A DNA stretch of 49,566 nucleotides, taken from Microcaldota archaeon. Lineage in GTDB: Archaea > Micrarchaeota > Micrarchaeia > Burarchaeales > Fermentimicrarchaeaceae. Numbering within the stretch: the stretch's first letter is position 1; each line of letters starts with the position of its first letter. Below are positions 45,220 through 49,566 of the stretch, in pieces. The translations under genes were made by a program, and so were the position numbers. The notes under the pieces were generated by a model. That model was not told where the DNA came from. It saw only the letters and a list, made by a program, of their open reading frames with translations, and did no database searches. The stretch covers positions 1 to 49,566 of the forward strand of contig JACCLF010000023.1 of NCBI GenBank assembly GCA_013425405.1, read 5' to 3'.

Positions 45220-45476
45220 GCTTTGAAGTCCTGCTGCACGAGGATGCAGCCGCCAGGCTCCTCAAAATGGATGCATCAACGCGCGAACGCATAATAAAGA
45301 GGATTGCACGTATGCGCGATGAGCCAGCAGGAAGGCATCTGAAATACGGGTTGGATTTCTTCGTTATCGTGGTTGGTCAATACAGGATAGTTTACACATG
45401 CGAAGGGAAAAGAAAGACGATCTACTTTGTTGGCACTCATAAGGAGTATGAGAAATGGTATTCAGCCAAGCATTAA
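45216..45476 (+). CDS. RelE/ParE-family toxin
   Basis: EVLLHEDAAARLLKMDASTRERIIKRIARMRDEPAGRHLKYGLDFFVIVVGQYRIVYTCEGKRKTIYFVGTHKEYEKWY; 4-nt overlap with antitoxin. Confidence 0.85.
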   Translation: MSFEVLLHEDAAARLLKMDASTRERIIKRIARMRDEPAGRHLKYGLDFFVIVVGQYRIVYTCEGKRKTIYFVGTHKEYEKWYSAKH

Positions 45477-45594
45477 AGCAGTCTACCCTCTATTAAATTT
45501 TGCCCCTTTCTACGAGGATCGATTTAAATAATATCAAAGTTAGTAATATCCACGGGATTGAAAAACAATCAGCCCAAGATTTGTTGACAAAGTG

Positions 45595-46134
45595 TTAACT
45601 AAACTTTTCAAAATGCAGAATTTCTTTCAGCGGCTTTCTTTCCTTTGGTTTTGGCTTCTCATCAGGATAGCCGAGGGCAACTATGCCGATTATTTCATAG
45701 TTTGAGGGTATTTTGAAAAGCTCCCTCAGTTCATTGAGGGTTTTCTCAACTCTGAGAGGCCTGCACATCCAAACACTTCCCAAGCCAAGGGCAGTTGCCG
45801 CAAGGAGCATGTTCTCAACCGCTGCGGATGTGGAGAATTGATGCAGCACATTACCAGTGTCTGAGAGCACTATGATGAGCGTTGCATTCTCAACAAACTC
45901 AGTATCCTGCTTGTACAACCCGCTTGTGCTGGAAGCCTCATCGTATATCTCTCTTACCCTCTTTTTGAGCTCCTTATCCCTCACAAGTATGAATGCCCAA
46001 GGCTGTGTGTTTACCGCAGAGGGGGCCCAGGTACCTGCTTCAATGACTTTCACGAGAAGTTTGAGGGGAACTTCCTTCCTCTTGAGCTTCCTCACAGCCC
46101 TCCTTCCTTTCACAACAGCGAAGAAATCAGGCAT
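45595..46134 (-). CDS. Nitroreductase family protein
   Basis: VKGRRAVRKLKRKEVP, GTWAPSAVNTQPWAFILVRD, ALGLGSVWMCRP, GIVALGYPDEKPKPKERKPL. Confidence 0.92.
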   Translation of the reverse strand: MPDFFAVVKGRRAVRKLKRKEVPLKLLVKVIEAGTWAPSAVNTQPWAFILVRDKELKKRVREIYDEASSTSGLYKQDTEFVENATLIIVLSDTGNVLHQFSTSAAVENMLLAATALGLGSVWMCRPLRVEKTLNELRELFKIPSNYEIIGIVALGYPDEKPKPKERKPLKEILHFEKFS

Positions 46135-46166
46135 AGTTTTATTTTTATAAGCCTAATTTAAATATT

Positions 46167-46535
46167 ATGAGAATAATTGGGGGCTGGTTGAACTTCCTGC
46201 TCGATGTTTTTCTTTTTGCAGCATTCCTTGCAGGAGTGTTCATACAGCTGAACAGAGATTTTTACCTAGGAACCGGGATAGTGCTTATAACTCTGGGAAT
46301 TGAGTTTGCAAAAGAGGTTTCAAGGACTGAAAAGAAGAGGAAGATGCGCTGGAGGAATGTTATTGGCCTGGGCTTCGGCACATTGACGTCAATGGCTGGG
46401 CTGTTTCTCTCCTTGCTGCTTGCTTTGGTTTTGAAGGATAAAGCATTTTACATACTGCTTCTTGACAGCTCATTTTCAACAATGGTTTTTCTTTCCAGTT
46501 CCTTCCTGAGGTTCTGGAAGTATTTGAAGAGATGA
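46167..46535 (+). CDS. Small membrane protein (about 4 TM)
   Basis: Hydrophobic segments, intact ORF followed closely by GTPase gene. Confidence 0.6.
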   Translation: MRIIGGWLNFLLDVFLFAAFLAGVFIQLNRDFYLGTGIVLITLGIEFAKEVSRTEKKRKMRWRNVIGLGFGTLTSMAGLFLSLLLALVLKDKAFYILLLDSSFSTMVFLSSSFLRFWKYLKR

Positions 46536-46547
46536 GAAGGAGTTTGC

Positions 46548-47360
46548 ATGGGAGTTGAGGAGAAGATAAAGACTATTGAGGATGAAATGGCGAGAACCCA
46601 GTATCACAAGGGCACTGAACATCATTTCGGAAAACTCAGGGCAAGGCTTTCGCAACTCAGAAAGCTGGCCGGGCAGCACAAGAAAGGCAGGGTGAGATTC
46701 TCTGTGAGGAAAGGTGGGGATGCCACTGTGATACTCATAGGCGAGTCATTCGTAGGTAAATCCAGCATATTCAACAGGCTCACTGGGGCGCATTCAAAAA
46801 TTGGAGATCATCCATTCACAACGCAGAAGATGATTCCTGGCATCATGAATTATAAAGGTGTCCAAATACAGGTGCTGGATACGCCTGCGCTGGAGCTTAG
46901 CGAGGCTGAGATACTTTCTTTTGCAAGCATAGCGGATTTGGTTGTCATTGTATGCGACTCTTCAAAAGGAAATCTGTCTAATGTGATGGAGGGCTTGGAG
47001 AGGGCGAAGGTAAGCGGGGTGCCCTTTGTTGTGATTAATAAATGCGATGTGGAGTGGGGAGGGGGTTTCTGCGTCTCTGCCCTGAGCGGGGAGGGAATTG
47101 AGGGGTTGAAAGAGGACATATACAGCAGGCTGAGGCTTTTAAGAGTTTACCTGAAGCCGAAGAGGGGAGAAGCAGACAGGAACAGACCTCTAGTTGTGAA
47201 AGAGGGTGCTGCAGTGAAGGATGTTTGGGAGAAGCTTAGGCTGAAGGGGGAGATGGGGTATGCGCTTGTGTGGGGCAACTCTGCAAAATTTCCAGGGCAG
47301 AAGGTGGGGGCGGATCATGCTCTTAAGGATGGGGACGTACTAACAATCGTGATGAGGTAG
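46548..47360 (+). CDS. DRG/Obg-like GTPase with C-terminal TGS domain
   Basis: EDEMARTQYHKGTEHHFGKLRARLSQLR, GESFVGKSSIFNRLTGA, NKCD, TGS tail KFPGQKVGADHALKDGDVLTIV. Confidence 0.88.
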   Translation: MGVEEKIKTIEDEMARTQYHKGTEHHFGKLRARLSQLRKLAGQHKKGRVRFSVRKGGDATVILIGESFVGKSSIFNRLTGAHSKIGDHPFTTQKMIPGIMNYKGVQIQVLDTPALELSEAEILSFASIADLVVIVCDSSKGNLSNVMEGLERAKVSGVPFVVINKCDVEWGGGFCVSALSGEGIEGLKEDIYSRLRLLRVYLKPKRGEADRNRPLVVKEGAAVKDVWEKLRLKGEMGYALVWGNSAKFPGQKVGADHALKDGDVLTIVMR

Positions 47361-47364
47361 TTGC

Positions 47365-47814
47365 ATGGTTTCTCTGAAATACTGGGAATGGGAGGATGCG
47401 GTGCTGAAGGAGAAGCTCAAGCACATTTCGGTGAAGGAGATAGCAAGAGCTTATTTTGACAATGAGACGCAGGCTTATAGGTTTGCCTCTGCCCTGCTGC
47501 TTGTGAAGAGGAGGGGGTTTTTGAAGCTGAGGGAATGCCCAGAGGAACTGCCTGCTGCAACTTGGAAGAGATATTTGGATTTTGGGGTGCAGGTGGGCAT
47601 ACTGAAGCATGAGGATGAAGTTTATTCTTTCACTGACAGGTTTACAAAGCCGTTGAAGAACTTCGGGGAGTATGTGAAAGTATGGGTGAAGGAAGGAGAT
47701 GCAAATGAGGATTTGGGCTTGACTTTCGCACTTGCAAAAAGAGGGAAGGAGAAGAAGAGAGGAGGCAAGTCTACCTCTTACTCATCGCAGCAAGTACCCT
47801 CTCCTTCGCTATAG
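47365..47814 (+). CDS. Uncharacterised protein
   Basis: Intact ORF 4 nt after GTPase; 3' end overlaps gdh convergently. Confidence 0.5.
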   Translation: MVSLKYWEWEDAVLKEKLKHISVKEIARAYFDNETQAYRFASALLLVKRRGFLKLRECPEELPAATWKRYLDFGVQVGILKHEDEVYSFTDRFTKPLKNFGEYVKVWVKEGDANEDLGLTFALAKRGKEKKRGGKSTSYSSQQVPSPSL

Positions 47815-48868
47815 CCATGGCTGCATCCCTTGTCGGAGTTGAGTCATTCTTTGCTTTCTCAAGGACCATTCTTGTGTTTTTCTTAACCCTCTCGGTTATG
47901 GTGGAGAATGCCTGCTCCTTGGTGCCGCCTATGCTTTCGGTATATGAGAGTATTACTCCTCCGGCATTGGCAATGAGGTCTGGAACAATCAGCACGCCTC
48001 TCTTGGAGAGAATGTTCTCGCTTTCAAGCTTCACGGGCAGGTTGGCAGCCTCCACGAGTATCTTCGCCTTGATATTGTTGACATTCTTCTCGTTTATGAC
48101 ATCGGGCCTTGCTCCGGGTATTAGTATTGCAACGTCAAGCCCGAAGAGGTCTGCAGTTGGGAGCTGCTTGCCGGAAGGGTAGCCAAGCACTGTCCCTTTC
48201 TCCTTCTTGGTTTTCATAAGTTCTTCATAGTTCAAGCCGTTGGGATCGTAAATTGTCCCTTTTGAATCTGAGACTGCCACTACTTTCGCGCCTTTCTCAG
48301 AAAGGAATTTCATTGTGAATGTCCCCACATTTCCGAACCCCTCAATTGCAACAGTGGTTCCGTTGAGGCCGATGCCGGCAAACTCTGCAGCAACTTCAGT
48401 TGATTCGACAACACTGAAGCCCGTGGAGCCGAGCTCATGCGGTAAGCCGCCCATGTCTGTTGGCTTGCCTGTTGCGGCCTTGGGGTTTCCTGCGCCATCA
48501 ACGAATATTCTCATCTCCTCTGCGCCGGTATTCATATCGGGGCCTGCCAGGTACTCGCCGGGGCAGAGCAATTTTAGAGCCCTGCCGAAAGCACGCATCA
48601 TGGAAGCCTTGTCACCGCGGGGGTCTCCCTTTATTCCGCTCTTCCCGCCTCCGAAAGGAAGCTCCGCGAGGGCGTTCTTCCATGTCATCACTCTTGCAAG
48701 CCTGAAAACTTCCGTCACGGTGAGGTCTGGCACGAGCCGTATGCCTCCCTTGCCAGGTCCGAGAGCAGAGTTGTCTATGACAACAATTCCCTTAGTTTTC
48801 GTCTTCTGGTCGTAGATTATGATAATTTTCTCCGGTCCCCACTCATCTATAAATCCATTCGCTTCCAT
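47771..48868 (-). CDS. Glu/Leu/Phe/Val dehydrogenase (glutamate dehydrogenase-like)
   Basis: GPGKGGIRLVPDLT, ARVMTWKNALAELPFGGGKSGI, AGPDMNTGAEEM, IEGFGNVGTFTMKFL; start set at MEANGFIDEW. Confidence 0.93.
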   Translation of the reverse strand: MEANGFIDEWGPEKIIIIYDQKTKTKGIVVIDNSALGPGKGGIRLVPDLTVTEVFRLARVMTWKNALAELPFGGGKSGIKGDPRGDKASMMRAFGRALKLLCPGEYLAGPDMNTGAEEMRIFVDGAGNPKAATGKPTDMGGLPHELGSTGFSVVESTEVAAEFAGIGLNGTTVAIEGFGNVGTFTMKFLSEKGAKVVAVSDSKGTIYDPNGLNYEELMKTKKEKGTVLGYPSGKQLPTADLFGLDVAILIPGARPDVINEKNVNNIKAKILVEAANLPVKLESENILSKRGVLIVPDLIANAGGVILSYTESIGGTKEQAFSTITERVKKNTRMVLEKAKNDSTPTRDAAMAIAKERVLAAMSKR

Positions 48869-48948
48869 TTCAAATACCTCTAGGAGTAGACATTTAATTA
48901 AGTAAAGAATAAAAAGGGTGTGGGGCAATAAGCATAACATAAGGTGAT

Positions 48949-49365
48949 ATGGTGGGTCTGCTTGATATTTTTGGCAAGAAGAATGTGGGTGAGGAACTTG
49001 TCAGAAAAGTCCCCTACGGGATGAAGCTTACGTTCCATCCCTATAGATTGAATGCTAATAAGGTGGAGAGCGTGCTTTTGATTGTTGATCTGAAGAACCT
49101 GAAGGAGGAGGTGCTGCTCACTTCAGTCGTTGTGAAGCTCCCGAAGAATTTGGGGTTTGACCAGATGGCCCTATCCAACGCCAGGGAGATAAGGCTGGGG
49201 GAGATAAAGCCTGGTGAGGATAAGGTTGTGAAGGTTGAGGTGTGGGGCAACCCGAGGACGGACCTCGGGGATTACCCGATTGAAGTTACGGCAATATGCC
49301 ACTACAGGAATTATGGGTATATGCTTAATGCCGAGAAAAAAGAGATAGTGCTGAGGGCTGTTTAG
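48949..49365 (+). CDS. Cytosolic beta-sandwich protein, paralog of 26397..26762
   Basis: LTFHPYRLNANKVESVLLIVDLKN...; no signal peptide. Confidence 0.65.
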   Translation: MVGLLDIFGKKNVGEELVRKVPYGMKLTFHPYRLNANKVESVLLIVDLKNLKEEVLLTSVVVKLPKNLGFDQMALSNAREIRLGEIKPGEDKVVKVEVWGNPRTDLGDYPIEVTAICHYRNYGYMLNAEKKEIVLRAV

Positions 49366-49566
49366 CTACTCCTTGAACTCCTTCTTTTCTGCTTCCTTCT
49401 CCTCGAGCTTGGGCATTAGTTCACTGATTGCAGAGGCGAGCTGCATCCCCTTGTCAGTGAGCTTCACCTTCTTAACCCTGCCCTTGGGCTCGAATGCGAT
49501 GAGGTTGGATTTCTTGAATTCCTTGAGGAGCTTTGTTGTGTGGACATAGGTGGCTCCGCAGCTGGC
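49366..49566 (-). CDS. wHTH transcriptional regulator, N-terminus outside window
   Basis: Minus-strand open frame ASCGATYVHTTKLLKEFKKSNLIAFEPKGRVKKVKLTDKGMQLASAISELMPKLEEK. Confidence 0.75.
   Translation of the reverse strand, partial: ASCGATYVHTTKLLKEFKKSNLIAFEPKGRVKKVKLTDKGMQLASAISELMPKLEEKEAEKKEFKE

Noticed and set aside
47771-48940. N-terminal extension MLCLLPHTLFILYLIKCLLLEVFE of the Glu dehydrogenase ORF
   Set aside because: Hydrophobic extension reads through the intergenic promoter region; conserved protein begins at MEANGFIDEW (48868).
1-49566. CRISPR arrays
   Set aside because: No regularly spaced 20-40 bp direct repeats with unique spacers; repeats found are pairs or a 2-unit tandem.
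1-49566. rRNA genes or a complete autonomous transposon/provirus
   Set aside because: No rRNA signature sequences seen; only a TnpB tail, and no transposase, integrase or capsid-like ORF recognised.

Overview
Gene-dense archaeal chromosome segment. I infer a Micrarchaeota/ARMAN-2-like DPANN lineage, mainly from a three-unit (~395 aa) tRNA-splicing endonuclease plus Taw1, DtdA, Dph5 and archaeal TA families. Housekeeping genes recognised: beta-CASP RNase, DHH/RecJ-like, RNase HII, EndA, Taw1, NAD kinase, Dph5, CysS beside tRNA-Cys, AhcY, IscS/IscU, DtdA, split FTCD, class II RNR, AlaX, DRG-like GTPase, Glu dehydrogenase. Points of most interest: (1) a CobO/BtuR - NrdR - NrdJ locus in which nrdJ carries two inteins (one with a LAGLIDADG endonuclease, one mini-intein), two NrdR-box-like palindromes sit exactly where a repressor would act, and cobO is interrupted by an in-frame TAG; (2) a 3.4 kb island of four different toxin-antitoxin-like modules, two with clear palindromic or iterated operator-like DNA; (3) a decayed IS200/IS605 TnpB tail with an omega-RNA-like right end at the ahcY stop codon; (4) an rnhB whose only start that keeps the catalytic DEAGRG motif is AUA; (5) an orphan-rich 26-34.6 kb region with a paralogous methyltransferase-like family, tandem orphan paralogs and a shared palindromic promoter motif; (6) a cytosolic beta-sandwich family, one copy next to a KaiC-like ATPase and the other next to a wHTH; (7) a duplicated AbrB-like promoter/start cassette flanking a class III signal-peptide pilin. 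All assignments are from reading the sequence only; no searches were run.
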